NCBI GenBank assembly: GCA_030247885.1
Contig: JAPDRO010000016.1
Coordinates: forward strand, 124,001-188,000
Direction of reading: 5' to 3'
Source: Taxawa tesnikishii (nom. ined.)
Taxonomy: Eukaryota > Ascomycota > Dothideomycetes > Dothideales
DNA: 64,000 nucleotides
The notes beneath the pieces were generated by a model that ran no database searches, had not been told where the DNA came from, and saw nothing but the letters and a program-made list of their open reading frames with translations. How positions within the stretch are numbered: position 1 is the stretch's first letter; each line of letters starts with the position of its first letter. Positions 43,801-57,207 of this stretch are shown here, piece by piece. The position numbers and the translations under genes are program-made.

Positions 43801-44301
43801 TTGTCCGGAAGGAGTCTCTGTCCCATCTCCGTACTCGTCGACCAGCAGTCTGGTATATTCCTGAAAATCGTGCAGCGCGTTGTGATTGTCGTGGTTCGAG
43901 GTAGGGGTGGATGCGAGGATGGCGAGGGTGGAGAGAGAGTCAATCACGGTCAAGGAATAGTTGCCGAGGACATCGTTGAGCTCGAAGTGGCTCTGATCCT
44001 TATCCCGGGTCATGGGCTTGCATGTGATGGCGCGCAGCTCATCCTCGGGATAGGCATAGTGACGGTAATTGTCCAGGCCATGGTAGAAGATGTCCCGGGC
44101 TTCTTGTCTGGCGAACGTCAGCGAGAGCATGGCACAACAGAGCTGCTTGTGCACGTACCTGAGGCTTTTCGATTCGTCATCGGTCATGCCATGAACGGCG
44201 ATAACGCCGCACAAAAGGACGAGGAGAGTAGACAGAAGGAGCCATGTGCGCCTGCTCAATGGCTGGTAGGCCCTCTCAAGTAAACTGAAAGCAGCGACCA
44301 T
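40817..44301 (-). CDS. ER degradation-enhancing alpha-mannosidase-like protein (GH47, EDEM/Mnl1) with PA domain
   Basis: GH47 protein of the Htm1/Mnl1/EDEM class, which trims Man8 glycans on misfolded glycoproteins in the ER lumen to mark them for degradation. Exons are 44159-44301, 43207-44107 and 40817-43155. The start at 44301 gives a signal anchor (SRRTWLLLSTLLVLLCGVIA). GH47 landmarks include DELRAITCKP, LTVIDSLSTLAIL, VFETTIRGVGGLLSAH, RFYQNSPLDA and, after the second intron, SFFEYAFKSYVLLSG, WIDSLSAYYPGLL and RMESFFLGETAKYLYLLYD. A PA-like domain follows (VVVVRRGGCSFSDKIA, about 41250). The frame slips once at CCCC 42679-42682, where conserved WYLHVG-EMVMKDIK is rejoined by one base. 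Exon 3 is exactly one base short of phase. Confidence 0.92.
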
Positions 44302-44801
44302 ACCACCGGAACGCACATAGAAGGCATCAGGTATCTCCGAGAACAGTGAGGACAATGCGATAGATGCTACCGCGACGTGGAAGACAAAGTCGAGAAAGTC
44401 GAGCACCTGGCCCGCTCGTGACCACTAGTCCGTTGGCCGTGGGTTAGTGGTAGCCGGGCGGCTGTCTTGGCCAAGTACGACGGTGTGTGCTGAGTGGTGA
44501 TTAGCATGGTGCTTTCAGATCAAGACAGGTGTACTGATACTGACCAGGTGTTTGGTACTAATGATGCAGTTGGAATCGCCGACATGGTGGCTCGTGCTTC
44601 AGGATTTTGTACTGTACGAATGGGCGGGCGGGCGAGCTAGCTTCGCAAGCTTCGCAAGCTGTGCAAACACTGTATTCAGCTGTACTGAAAGTAATAATAC
44701 CGATACCACGAACGATTGCGGTGTGATAGTGTCGGAGTAGGACATCCTGCCTGGAGTGCATGTACAGTTTAAGAATCAACGGCCACGCAACAACTTCCAA
44801 C
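44302..44801. promoter_or_regulatory. Divergent promoter between the Mnl1-like gene and TIM50
   Basis: About 500 bases between divergent starts. No gene or tRNA is recognised. A small internal repeat (gcttcgcaagcttcgcaagc, about 44639-44660) is present. Confidence 0.45.
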
Positions 44802-46844
44802 ATGCTCGGTCGCGTCGCGGCGAGAGGCCTTAGACAACAGGCGCAGTCACCCTCAAGCGCCTTCCCTCCTTCACTGAACGCCATCGCTCGCAGGTCGTAC
44901 GCAAGAGCAGGAAAGGCAAAGAGCGCGTTCGCATCACAGGTCCAACAATCCACACCTCGATCGTCGCCGTCGCCGTCACCGTCACCGTCACCGTCACCTT
45001 CCTCAGGAGCTACAGGCTCTGCACGCCAGACTTCACCGGGCACGTCGCTACCCAAAGATCAGACGTGGAAACCCAAGGACTCGATCGTCTTCTCAACGCC
45101 GCCGGCGGCGGCGGGAGCTGCAGCTTCCCAAAACGCGGCAGGAGGCGCAGGCGCAGGTGCAGGCACAGGCGCAGCTTCCCCAAACACCACACCCACACAG
45201 CAACCCGGGCCCGTACCTCCCCACAGAGCTCAAGATACAGCAGCCGACACTGCCGAGTTCCAGAGCACTTCCTCTTCGTCGGATGCCAACACGGAGCCTT
45301 CCCTTGATCCATCCTCTAGAGCGGCCCGGGAGGCTCAAGCTCAAGCTCAAGCTCAAGCTCAAGACACACCGCCAGAGCCTTCAGGGCCCCTTCCCGACCT
45401 GCGCCATGGCATTCCTTCCACTTTTGACATCGAGTTCGGCACTGGCCGTGGGAAGGCAGCCCAGCAAGGAGAGCCTGCCGGACAAGGCGAGTTTGATGCG
45501 GCTAACGCCGAGGCTGCTGCTGCTGGAGGAGGAGGAGGAGGAGGAGGAGGAGGAGGAGAAGGTCGGCGTGCAAGAGACGATGACTACGATGCCTCGGCAT
45601 ACGAGACTTCCCTGGATCGCCGGCGAGCCCGTGTAGCAAACTACATGTACGCCTCTCTCGCCCTCCTGACCTTGACTGGATCCGCCTACTTTGCCCGCCC
45701 ATACTCCCAAGATGAGGAACCGCCTGCTGGACTCGCACCGGAAGACGTCTCAAGCTGGTCGCCGGCGTCGATGTATGCACGTGTCAAGAGCAGGATAGGA
45801 GGTCAAACAGCATACTACACCGAGCCTGCCTTCACCAAGTTGCTGCCCGAGGTCCCCGAAGCCCAACGGCCGCCGCTCACTCTGGTCCTCTCGCTCTCAG
45901 ACCTGATGATTCACTCCGAGTGGACCAGAGAAAACGGTTGGCGGTTGGCAAAGAGACCCGGCATCGACTACTTCCTCCGCTACCTCAGCCAGTACTACGA
46001 ACTTGTCGTCTTCACCGACGTGCCCATGCAATTCGCCGATCCCATTGTCAAGAAGCTGGATCCCTTCCACATCATCATGTGGCCACTCTTCCGTGAGGCC
46101 ACAAAGTACGAAAAGGGTCAATACATCAAGGATCTGTCATACCTCAACAGGCCCTTGGACAAGGTCATCATGATCGACACCAAGGAAGAACACGTCCAGA
46201 ACCAGCCCGAAAACGCCATTGTCCTGCCCAAGTGGAAGGGTGACCCCAAGGACCCTCACGTCAAGGACCTCGTCGCTCTCATCCCCTTCCTCGAGTACGT
46301 TGCCACAATGGGCACCGAAGACACACGCAAAGTACTAGGTAAGCTCACCTGCCCCCCCCCCCCTTCTTAACGTAATCCATCCCATCCCGCACCATCCGCC
46401 CCGACTGACCACTACGTCCCACCAGAATCCTTCAAAGGCAAGGACATCCCGACCGAATTCGCGCTCCGCGAGGCCAAAGCCCGCGAAGCCTTCAACGCCC
46501 AACTCGCCGCCGACCGCTCCCGCCGGCCCAGAAACTCCCTCGGCAGCGTCCTGGGCAACGCCCTCGGCATCAAGCCCCAACCCGGCGGCATGACCCTCGA
46601 CAACGAGACCTCGGTGGCCGAAGGCCTGGCCCAGGGCAAGATGCTGAGCGACCAGATCCGCGAGCGCGGCCAGCGCGAGTACGAGCGCCTCGAGCGTGAG
46701 ATCCAGCTCAACGGCGAAAAGTGGCTCAAGGAGATGGCCGAGGAGGAGAAGAAGTTCATGGAGAAGAATATGCAGGAGATGAAGGGATCTTGGTTCGGGT
46801 GGGGTGCGCCCAAGGGGAGTGAGGTCGAGAAGAGGCAGGGTTGA
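44802..46844 (+). CDS. TIM50: Mitochondrial import inner membrane translocase subunit Tim50
   Basis: Receptor subunit of the TIM23 complex that takes presequences from the TOM complex. Exons 44802-46338 and 46426-46844 join in phase to 651 aa. The N-terminus MLGRVAARGLRQQA is an amphipathic, Arg-containing presequence. Low-complexity runs follow (Pro-Ser, Gly-Ala, Gln-Ala and a poly-Gly), then one membrane helix (YMYASLALLTLTGSAYF). The FCP1-like domain then reads LTLVLSLSDLMIHSEWT, RLAKRPGIDYFLRYLSQYY and VVFTDVPMQFADPI. The DxDxT phosphatase motif is degenerate (SLSD), as usual in Tim50, so no phosphatase activity is expected. The C-terminal coiled coil ends with EMKGSWFGWG. It is longer than yeast Tim50 (476 aa), mainly in the presequence-proximal spacer. 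Confidence 0.95.
44960..45000 (+). repeat. Six-base tandem repeat (CGTCRC)n in TIM50
   Basis: Tandem cgtcgc/cgtcac units encoding Pro-Ser repeats in the N-terminal spacer of Tim50. Confidence 0.85.
45334..45363 (+). repeat. Six-base tandem repeat (CTCAAG)n in TIM50
   Basis: About five copies, encoding Gln-Ala repeats in Tim50. Confidence 0.85.
45525..45560 (+). repeat. Trinucleotide repeat (GGA)n in TIM50
   Basis: A run of about 12 GGA codons encoding poly-Gly just before the membrane segment region of Tim50. Confidence 0.9.
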
Positions 46845-47680
46845 AAGCCAATGGGGGCGGGGGGGTATATATGCTACCTACCTACCTACCTTTAGCGGGG
46901 GCAAAACGCGTGCAGCGTTTCCGAGATGGGATGGTTGTGGGATATGGGGGGGGGGGGGGGGGGGGGGGGGCAGGCCGCGCCTGGTTTCCTGCCCTCTCTC
47001 TCTCTCTTCGCATGGGGGATCAAACTTCACTCTGGACCTTTTCTTGGGAGTTTGAGGAGCGTGCGTGGTGCCCGCCACCCCGGGTTTGGCTGACTGGATG
47101 GGAAGGGGGTTAAACAACTCAGCGTGGCAGGCCGCCTTGCGCGTTATTTGTATCATTACTTTTTTTGTTCGAAAAACTGTACAAAATATATGTTCACGTT
47201 CGAGTATTCAACAATAGAGAGAGAGCGAGTTTTGTGTTTGCGAAAAACCACACGCAGTGACGAGAAGGAAACTTTATATTCCGCTCTCTCTCTCTGTCTC
47301 GCTCGATGGCAGTCTTGGACACCAGGCGCGCAAATATTGGTGATGACATGTGCTTGACTGCTACGGAATGATACGCTATGTGGCAAAGGCGTTCAACACA
47401 CGTAGCCAAACAAAGCATCACAGGAAACCAGGCAGACGATTATTGAGAGAACTGTTACAAACGATCGTTACGGCGAAACCAAAAGAACAAAAAATGGCCT
47501 GGCGTGAATATCGCCACCTCTTCAACCGGACAGAACGAGCGCCAACCCCTCTCGTCCCAAAACGCCCCCTTTTCATCCAGTGTTCTTCGCATAATGCAAG
47601 TTCCCACCGCCTCTTGCTCCACGACTCTTCTGCAGTCCCGCAAATCCCTCGCAATTCCCAAATTCTTTTTTCTTCCTTTT
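46845..47680. other. Convergent intergenic region with long G tract and CT-repeat
   Basis: About 840 bases between the 3' ends of TIM50 (+) and the AAA ATPase gene (-). It contains a (CTAC)n stretch near 46874, a 25-base G run at 46946-46970 and a CT-repeat near 47283. No gene seen. Confidence 0.6.
46946..46970 (+). repeat. Poly-G tract, about 25 bases
   Basis: An uninterrupted G homopolymer in the 3' flank of TIM50. Its true length is uncertain for any sequencing method. Confidence 0.9.
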
Positions 47681-50407
47681 TCACGAGAAGATGCTCGCCC
47701 TTGTGCTCTCCTTCTCCCTCGTCGCGTTGTGCAGATGCTGCGTGACATCCAACACGGTCATGACGTGGCCGTGGTTCAAGCCTTCGCCCCTCCGGCTGGC
47801 CAGCAGCTGCGCCGTCTTGAGCACGTTCTTGATCTGGCGCCCGTTCATCTGCAGCAGCGAGAGCTGATCGACCTGCCGCTCCGTGATGGTGTGCGGGAGC
47901 GTCGACTCGAGGTGCCTCTTGCGCGCCTGCTCGTCCTCGGCGGACAGCTGCAGGCTCGCCTTGTCGGCGGATCGGATGGTCGAGGCCGATACCTTGAGGC
48001 CCTTTTCGCGGACCGCTGCTTGCGCGACGTCGTGCTGCGCGAGGAAGTTTTGCCACACGACGCGTCGGCTGTCGGACGAGAGCTCCTTGTAATCGAGCGA
48101 GATGTGGATGCGGGATTGGAAGGCTTGGTCGAAGGTGGAGACGCGGTTTGTGGTGAGGAACATGATGCCCTCGTAGTCTGCGATCATGTGTTTAGTTTCT
48201 GGTGGCGGTCAAATGACTCCGGGGACAGCAAACTCACATTCAAGGATGCGAAGGAAGATGCTGACGAGCTTGTTGCGCTCCAATTCGTGCAATGAGCGCT
48301 CTTCCAGGAACACGTCGGCTTCGTCGAGCAACACAATCGCTCCCCAGCGTTGTGCCATGTCAAGGATACCCTGCAGCTTGTTCTCAATGTGACGTGGGTC
48401 CAGGCCCAGATCGCCGGCCGACATCATATACAAGGGCACTTTCATCTCCTCTGCCACACTCTCGGCGGTCAAAGTCTTGCCGACGCCCGGTGGACCGCAG
48501 AGAAGCAGTATGATACCGCGACCTTTGCCTTCTATAACATCGTCGAATGTGTTCCGGTAGGCTTGCTGGGTAGCCGTGAATCCGAGAATGAGCTCCTTCT
48601 GGCTCTCTGGGAGAACGAGCGATTCGAAGGCCCGGGTGTTGAAGTTTATACCTTGCACTGCATTTACGAACAGATTCAGCCAGAGCTTCTCCTTGAGCGA
48701 GTAACCGCGCAAAAGATGGGTGCAAATCAGCTTCTGATCGTCTGTCAAGGGCTGGCGATGAGACTGCTCGTCTTCATCGGCGAAATGTCCTACGCCCCAT
48801 ATTAGCAGGTGTGTTTGCAGCGGAGAACAGCGTACTCACCATCAAGCGGCATGCCTTCGTCGTCTTCGTCGGGGAGCCATCATCATAGATGCCCTCATCA
48901 AATGGCAATCCAGAGCCCGTTCCGTTCGCATTGTCGTGCGCCGGATCTTTGACATGCAAAGGTGTGACGAAAACGGCCCAATTCGGATTGAATCGGTTCC
49001 AGCCATAGGTATCCACAACAATCCTGCCTTTGATCGTATACTTGTCCTTTCCGCCACAGTTGTTCATACGCCAGCCCATACCCTCGTACGCGCGGTAATG
49101 AGAGCCCGCAAACGATTCGACTTTCGCACCACGTGCGATCAGGCGCTCTTTTAGCTCGTCCTTGTCTGCATGGAAGTTGAACGGGAATGTAGATAGGGAT
49201 GTGATGGCTCGCGTGCCATTGTACTGAGGAATGCTAACGTTGAGCTTGTTGGTGCCGAAACGGGTGCCATCCCAGTCGACATAGGTCAGAGTGAGCCAGA
49301 ACACGGGGTTTCCGTTTCTGTCGTGCCCATACTTGGAAGACGAGAGTCTGAACACGCGGTCTTGGCCTAGTGCTACTGTGAGCAAATATGGATTAAGAAG
49401 CCAGACTGCTTCACTTACCCTCTTGGCGGGTGTAGACAAGCGATCCGGGTTGAAAGAGCGTCCACAGATACTCGTATGTCATGACGCCCTTGGCTTTCAT
49501 GTCCTGAGACGATTCGATCACGTTCTTGAACTCTGTGCTGAGCAAGTTGTGCAGGAGCTCGGCATGCTTGAGCTTAAGTGCATCCTCGCTCTCTTCCTTC
49601 GCTTCCTCCTCTTCACTACGCGGTGTCAATACGTTTCTCATGTTCTGGGGAAAGAAGTAGCATACCCATTCTCAGCCTCGCTCGCTGGAACTGCGGCTCT
49701 GAGCTTGTCAATTGCTGTCTCAAGCTCACTCCAGCGGTGAAGGAGAGGCTCAAATCTGCCGCTGAACTCGAGTCGCTGCAATCCCACGGTGACACCTGGA
49801 TAACCGGCGAGAACATTCTCGAGCAGAGTCTTGAGCAGTGGAGACTGGACGAGGACGGAGTGCATAGCGAGAACCTTGCGAGGATCATTGTAGACCTGTC
49901 GTAGAGCATACAGTCAGTACTACGCAAACGGTGTAGAGGTATCAGAATATATCGTCTTACCTTGACATGGCGCACAATAAGCGCCCACTTCGCAGTCTCG
50001 GCGTCCTCGGCCGGTTTGCCAACGTCCTCTGGTATAGTAGTCTGCCATTGAAAGCGGCCTCTCTTGTCTTCCTTGCCCGAATAGAGGTTCTTCAAGCCGA
50101 CCGACATGCCCACCAGAGCCGGGTCGAGCTTCTCCTTCTCCTCTTTCGGCTTGGCTTCATCGGAAGCAGGAGTGCTACCGCTGGGGGTGAGGGTGACTTC
50201 AAGGTTCTTCAGATCGAAGGGAGCGTCGACGTCGGAGTCGTCAGAAAGGTCTTGGGCGGCCATCCTGCGTCGCTCTTCTCTGATGCGGTCGCGCCGTCGC
50301 AGTGACTCAATAGATCTTTGCAGTAGATACTGTCGGATGCGTATGCGCTCTTCCACTTCTTCCTCAAGATCGTCTGTTAGAATTGGCGGTTCGAGCCACG
50401 AGTCCAT
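47681..50407 (-). CDS. AAA+ ATPase with fungal DUF7025-type N-terminal domain
   Basis: Large fungal AAA ATPase of unknown cellular role. Exons 49961-50407, 49666-49895, 49419-49615, 48840-49375, then a central exon from about 48789 and a last exon from about 48190 to 47681. The N-terminal part is charged (EEEVEERIRIRQYLLQRSIE). The middle domain has ESSQDMKAKGVMTYEYLW, VFWLTLTYVDWDGTRFG and MGWRMNNC, the DUF7025 pattern. The ATPase has Walker A GPPGVGKTLTAESVA and Walker B AIVLLDEADVFLEER. MFLTTNRVSTFDQAFQSRIH then gives sensor 1 and the arginine finger region. The fourth junction (48840 to 48789) is off phase by one base with the CGTAG acceptor, so either a different acceptor is used or a base is missing. 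Confidence 0.88.
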
Positions 50408-51762
50408 GCGCCGGTCCTCTATGCCGGACGCGAGTATCGAAGAGGATCGAAGGATGCTATGATGCGGGTGTAAGACAACTGAGAATGCGTCTGTGGACGA
50501 GGTGAAGTGAGGAAGAAAGGCTGCGACCGAGGGTTTGAAAGCATGCAGTATTTTTAGCTCTTACAAAGATCGCTCGCCATGCCGTGAGCAGCAGCGGGGT
50601 AGGTGCGGGCAGGAGGTACGCAACCACGTGTAGAAAGGTGACTAGCAGCTAAGAGAAGGAGCGGACAGAGATGAGAAGGGTACTTGTATGTGGTTTACGA
50701 AGAAGAACAGTAGGAGGGAGGAGATGTCCCTCTGTGGTGTGGTTGCCTGCTGGTCGCTGTGGAGAAGCTCCAGCTATGCGAGCTCTGTGTTGGATCGATT
50801 CACGCGCGGCTGACTTGATGCAGACGCCTCAGCCACTTTGGCAGATTACTGGCTGGCCACAGTGGAGACAAGGCATACACGCTGCAGCCTGGCTCACCGC
50901 TTGCCATTTGTCGTTACGTGCCGCACGAAGTTGCCTGATGCCGCCGCGACAAAACAGACGCCCTCTCTGACCGGTGAAGAAGCTGAGGGACGCGTTATTT
51001 GTTCCAAAGTCATATAGCTGAGCATGGACCACGCCAATGCTGGCAAGAGAGAACCCGCTTGGCATCACCGATTCGAACGTCGTCTCACGTGCTTCAACAA
51101 TGCTCGCAAGGACACCTAAATTACGGACATGTAATGGATTGTATGTCATTACGTGTATACAATCCCTCTCTCAAGAACAGAACAATGACTGTCCCGTATG
51201 GCTTCCCGTGCGCAAACCCCGCCATGGCCATACTGTAAGGCCGCGCCACAATGTCGCGCTGGCGGAGGACCGAACTTACACCCAGGTCCCTCATTTCGCT
51301 TCTTTCTCGTCCAGACGTCAAGAAGCTCGGAGGGAACAACGACGGCATGTCTGGCTGAGACACCGTCCGCTGAGAGCGGTTTCTCACAACCCCATTCAGA
51401 CACCGCTGTCGGCGCTGCGCCCCTCGCCTTTACTCTCTCGTCATTATTTTGCGGCTTAACCTCCATATACAACCGTAAAGTGGGATAGGGTCTGCATCCC
51501 CTTTTTCTGAGATGGTTGGTTTTTCAATAACGCTGCCCAATCATACCATCTGGTCCGTATTGTGGTCCAGTCGCGTCTGAAGCAGGATGTAACCACATCG
51601 AGATAACAATGGGTTCTATCGTGTATGCTCGGCTGCGTAGCGTAAGGCTTCTGAAAGCGGCTTCTGTTTACGTGTACATACGCAGCGATAAGGGTACTGC
51701 TTCAGCACAAGCGCCACAGAAGGCTTGTGGTTTTTGTATCAGCGCTGTCACGGTCCGCCGCT
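50408..51762. other. Long intergenic region, no convincing gene
   Basis: About 1.35 kb between the AAA ATPase start (-) and the 3' end of the charged unknown gene (-), presumably holding the ATPase promoter. Several short open frames exist on both strands without recognisable motifs. Confidence 0.45.
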
Positions 51763-52856
51763 TCAGGTTGGATGGTACTGAGTGAGCTGGACTTCCTCAT
51801 CCGCAAGACTCTCTAAATCGTCCAGAGTGACCCCAAACGTTTCAAACGTCGTAGCAGCCATGGTGACATGAGTGTTTCGGGGAGCCTTTGTAGGTTTCGT
51901 GAATCCCATCAGGGGTAACGGCGGAGGGGCATGAGTTTCTTATTCAGTTCCTGCCGTTCGTTGCTTTGTTGGGTTGTCTGGGACAAGTGCTCCACGGCCG
52001 TGTCAAGCGCTTCCAAGTCCTCTTCGGACAGGTCAAGATCGCCGAAGTTGAAGGAGGGTATACGTGGTCTAGAGGACTCTGGGGCTGTTTGATGCTTTTC
52101 CTGCAATTCGACAGTTTTTGAAACATTAACCTGCGTGGACAATTCACGGGCTATCTGGGTGCTGCTCTCAAGCCAGTCCCAATCAAATAGATCATTGACC
52201 TTCGACGGTACGGAAGCCACTCCAACGTCTTTGGCAGGACGTATTTCTGTTGTTTCGGCCTGGGCAGCATTTGCAGACGGTAGAGGGTTTGAGTTTGCTA
52301 CAGCAGTAGGCTGATGATTTGTACGACGGGGTCTCGCCGGAATAGGACTCGAACGTAGAATGGTGACCTCGGGCGCAACATCCTGCTTGCCATCTCTTTG
52401 AAGCCCGGTGTGCAGTGTCGACAGCTCAGCCGCTTCGATGTCTAAGGCGGCCTCGAGGAGCGTATCGTCATCGAACTCTTCATCATCTTTCTCCAGAATC
52501 TCGAATTCCTTGACTTCGTCCAGCTTGGGCAGGGCCGGCGCCTTAGGCTTCAAGAAGGTCCCAAGATGAAATTGGCTGCTCTTGTATCCAAACTTATCCA
52601 GTCTCCGCTGCGTCCCTAGCCGCACCGCCTCTCGCTGCGCATGCTTTTCTTTGAGTTCCCTCTCCTCTTTCTTCCGCAGAAACTCCCTTTTGCGCTTCTC
52701 CTGTTCCTTGATACGTTCGGCTCGTTCCTGCAGTTCGGCGTTTCTCTCGATCTGCCGTCTTTCTGCGGAGGAGATGGCGGGCTGACCACGCGCTTTGAAC
52801 GCCTTTTTGGCTTGTTTGATGGTTTGCGGGCGGTTCTGAGCTTTGCTGGGCGGCAT
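51763..52856 (-). CDS. Charged coiled-coil protein, unknown function, about 364 aa with a frame slip
   Basis: The N-terminal 100 residues are very basic and helical (QTIKQAKKAFKARGQP, then a run of Glu/Lys/Arg-rich helix ending LGTQRRLDKFGYKSSQFHLG). The middle is acidic and Ser/Pro-rich, and SFNFGDLDLSEEDLEALDTA lies near residue 280. The first stop (51909) is probably not the true end. With one extra base in the GGGG run at 51926-51929 the frame continues through LPLMGFTKPTKAPRNTH and ATTFETFGVTLDDLESLADE to a stop at 51763. The total then becomes a multiple of three. The family is not recognised. A nuclear or nucleolar location is plausible from the basic helix but is only inference. Confidence 0.7.
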
Positions 52857-54817
52857 GGCGAGCAGGCGCAGCGACTCCCATGCTATTGGTCGTCTGCAAC
52901 GCGCTATGAATATCGAGGCCTGCCGAATTGATACGGCATGACCTCAGTCCAAACAAAACGGAAAGATCGAAACACTCCGGATTCGGCAAGCCGAGGCAAG
53001 CCGCGGCAAGCATCACGTGAAATGGTACGTCTATGGAGTCTCTATCTCTTCTCATCATCACTATGGGACATTTGCATCCCTCATTCGATAAAAGAAAGGG
53101 GATCACTCTGTATGCCATCATTGTTGTCACGCGGACGGACGAATTGCCCCTTGACTCAGGTCCACAGATGCCAAAATGTCACGATGCTCCACGTCACTGT
53201 TTGTCTCTCAGCAAGGAAAACAAACTATAGCGCTGGCTCTATAACGATGGCAGCGTTGCACCAAAGCCTGCACTCCACCGCCCTGCAACAAGGGATTATC
53301 GTGCGTGTGACCTTTCCAAGAGTAGCCTGACGCCATACCAGCACCCGTCGGGCGAAGGAACAGTGGCAGAAGGCGCAACGATTGGAGGCTCAGCCCCCCA
53401 TGCCGCAGATCTTGCCGACTATCACCCGCGATCGACTCAGGCTAACCCCGGCTCCAGACGGTTTCCTCCACAAGGTCGGTGAGTCGCGATGATGACAGAC
53501 CGGCATCGGGGCAGTGACCATAACACTCGTTATGTTTGTGAAAGGGGCGTGCAGGAAGGCATAGAGGCGCCAGGCTCATGTCAGCAGAGGACCTTTACAA
53601 AGTGGGAAAACAATACGGCGTTCCAATACATATATGCGCGCGAAGGTTCGGCTTGAGTTGATTGGACACGGACCAGAATGACTCCCGCAGTCCCAGCCAT
53701 CAGGTTTTCCCCAGGAAGTTTAGAACATGCGTAGAACGTAGAACAGATACAAAGGTACAAGCAGACGGCCACAGCTATGGGAAGCCGAGGAAGGAGAAGC
53801 CCTCCGACTCCGTCTGTCTGCAACGCTATGACAGCTCAATACACAAGCAATGCAAGACAAAATCATCGATGGGACCAAGTGCGGCTATCTCTCCGTGGAA
53901 ACGGCAGCTTGTTTTCGTGGAGGAAAGTTTGGCCCATAAACGTCATACCATGGCTCGGGGCCTCCTTCGGCCACTCCTGCTCTGCTTAGACGAGGCGTTT
54001 TCGAGTCACACGATGTGGCTATACTGTAGATCTTGAATCCGTCCAGCACGGAGGAATCGCGCGGCGTGTAAGAAGGGGTTGGCCAACTGTCGGTACAGTT
54101 ACCGCGTGTATAAGCGCGAGCAGAGTTCAGCCGACGGCCTTACTTGGGGAGAGAAGCCGACTTCCCGCTTCTTGGAGACGCAGCTCCAAAACCTGCTGCA
54201 AGCCCACAAGCCGTCCGCACCATCAAAAGCCATCCGCGCGCCCGAGAGTGTCAGCGAACAGGCTGTGGAGATGCTAAGCTTTTGCATCAGCGAGTAAGAT
54301 CAGGTGCCTGGCCGTCCCACATCGTCATTCCTTATACTTGCGCTCTAGCACAGGACCCTGCAGCGCCGTCCCGTCTGGTATTGGGACTAAGCCCAGCTTT
54401 CTCCAGTTGCCCCGCCATGAGAAGTTGCGCCTGACTGGAAAACTGGAGGAGATGATCATCCCATCGTCACTGCCACTGCCAGAACAGCTGGAGGCAGCGG
54501 CGGGCAGAGGTCACAATGGTATGCAGATCGCACTGCTGAGAACCGCAGTGGGGTGTGCCATCACCGAGCTCTGTCGAGGTTCCCCAGGAGATCAGCACTA
54601 AGCGTGCAAAAGTTGGAGCGTGTGTTATCGTACAAAAACACGCATCCATCCCACCTCCCTGCCGGTCATCAAGCCTCTCAGCTGCTCCTGCTCTTACTGC
54701 TGCAAACACCCTGCTGCCCCTCTGGTATCCCGCCTCTTATTGAATGGCCTGAAATAGCGCTTGGCATCTCGACACATCTTTCTATCCCAGACCAACTCCA
54801 CAGCAGCGGTACCAGCA
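52857..54817. other. Long intergenic region upstream of the glucanase gene
   Basis: Almost 2 kb without a gene I can support. It should carry the promoters of the charged unknown (-) and of the glucanase (+). Open frames such as 53662-54036 (+) and 54079-54297 (+) have no motif and no splice support. Confidence 0.45.
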
Positions 54818-56362
<1,545 letters not shown>

Positions 56363-57207
56363 GAAACACCACACTAAGACTGGTTGAAACATACCGTCAC
56401 CTCATGATTGCCTCTCAACAACGATTTCCTATCCTCTTTCATCGAACTCTCATGTCTCCTATCTCACAACAGAGGGCATGACGCATCATGAACCTCCCCT
56501 CACTCACGACTTACGACATAACGGCCTTTCATACCCTGTAACAGTACGATCGCTAGACGGCCTCACCACGATTGATACCCTCGCTGCGCTCTGCCGGTAA
56601 CCACAAAAGTTGTTTTGTCGGACACAAGGCATGAAATTGTTTAGGTACACAAGGGCTGCTGGTTGCTTGGAAGCATGGATTGCATAGCGGTGGAAGCGAT
56701 GGATTGATGGTTGCCATGAGCGAGGGCGTTGGTGGGCAGAATATACAGCGCTGGTCGCTGACTTGTATGATACGCTCGCTTGCTCATAACATTGATGAAT
56801 GTGATGGATTGAATCTTTTACTGAAGGTTGTCTGATGTGGTGATGATTATAAGATGGTTCATAGTTCTGCCTCTACCGACCACAAGTGATGATGGGAATA
56901 CTGGAGTACATAGGATCTGTTGGGACGGCTCCTCTGTTTCAAGATGTACTATATGCGTGTAACTGTTCACGTGAGGGCGCGACACTGGGGGATAAGATTA
57001 GATTGATCTTTCACTTATCGATTGGATGTGAATTCAGTTCGCCGCTGCTGCCTTCTAGACCAACTAGGACACCTCCTGTCTCACTCCTTCCTTCGTTCTT
57101 TGCGCTTTGCGTCAAACACACACACTCCTTGTCGCCATTTGCAAAGGACAACACACTCTGCATTCGCTCAACAGAGCGCTCAGCAACGTTTTAGTATCCA
57201 GCACACC
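56363..57207. other. Intergenic region between glucanase and RAD7
   Basis: About 845 bases with the glucanase 3' flank and the RAD7 promoter. No gene seen. Confidence 0.5.

Noticed and set aside
37810-44301. HMG factor and Mnl1-like gene as a functional pair
   Set aside because: They are convergent neighbours with unrelated roles (nuclear regulator, ER quality control), so proximity alone is not evidence.
44430-44470. Possible tRNA-like stretch (gggttagtggtagccgggcgg)
   Set aside because: No matching acceptor stem, no TTCRA T-loop and no plausible anticodon arm could be placed.
47504-48295. 263-codon plus-strand open frame
   Set aside because: It is antisense to the AAA ATPase last exons, and its translation is typical mirror-frame Arg/Leu/Val-rich sequence.
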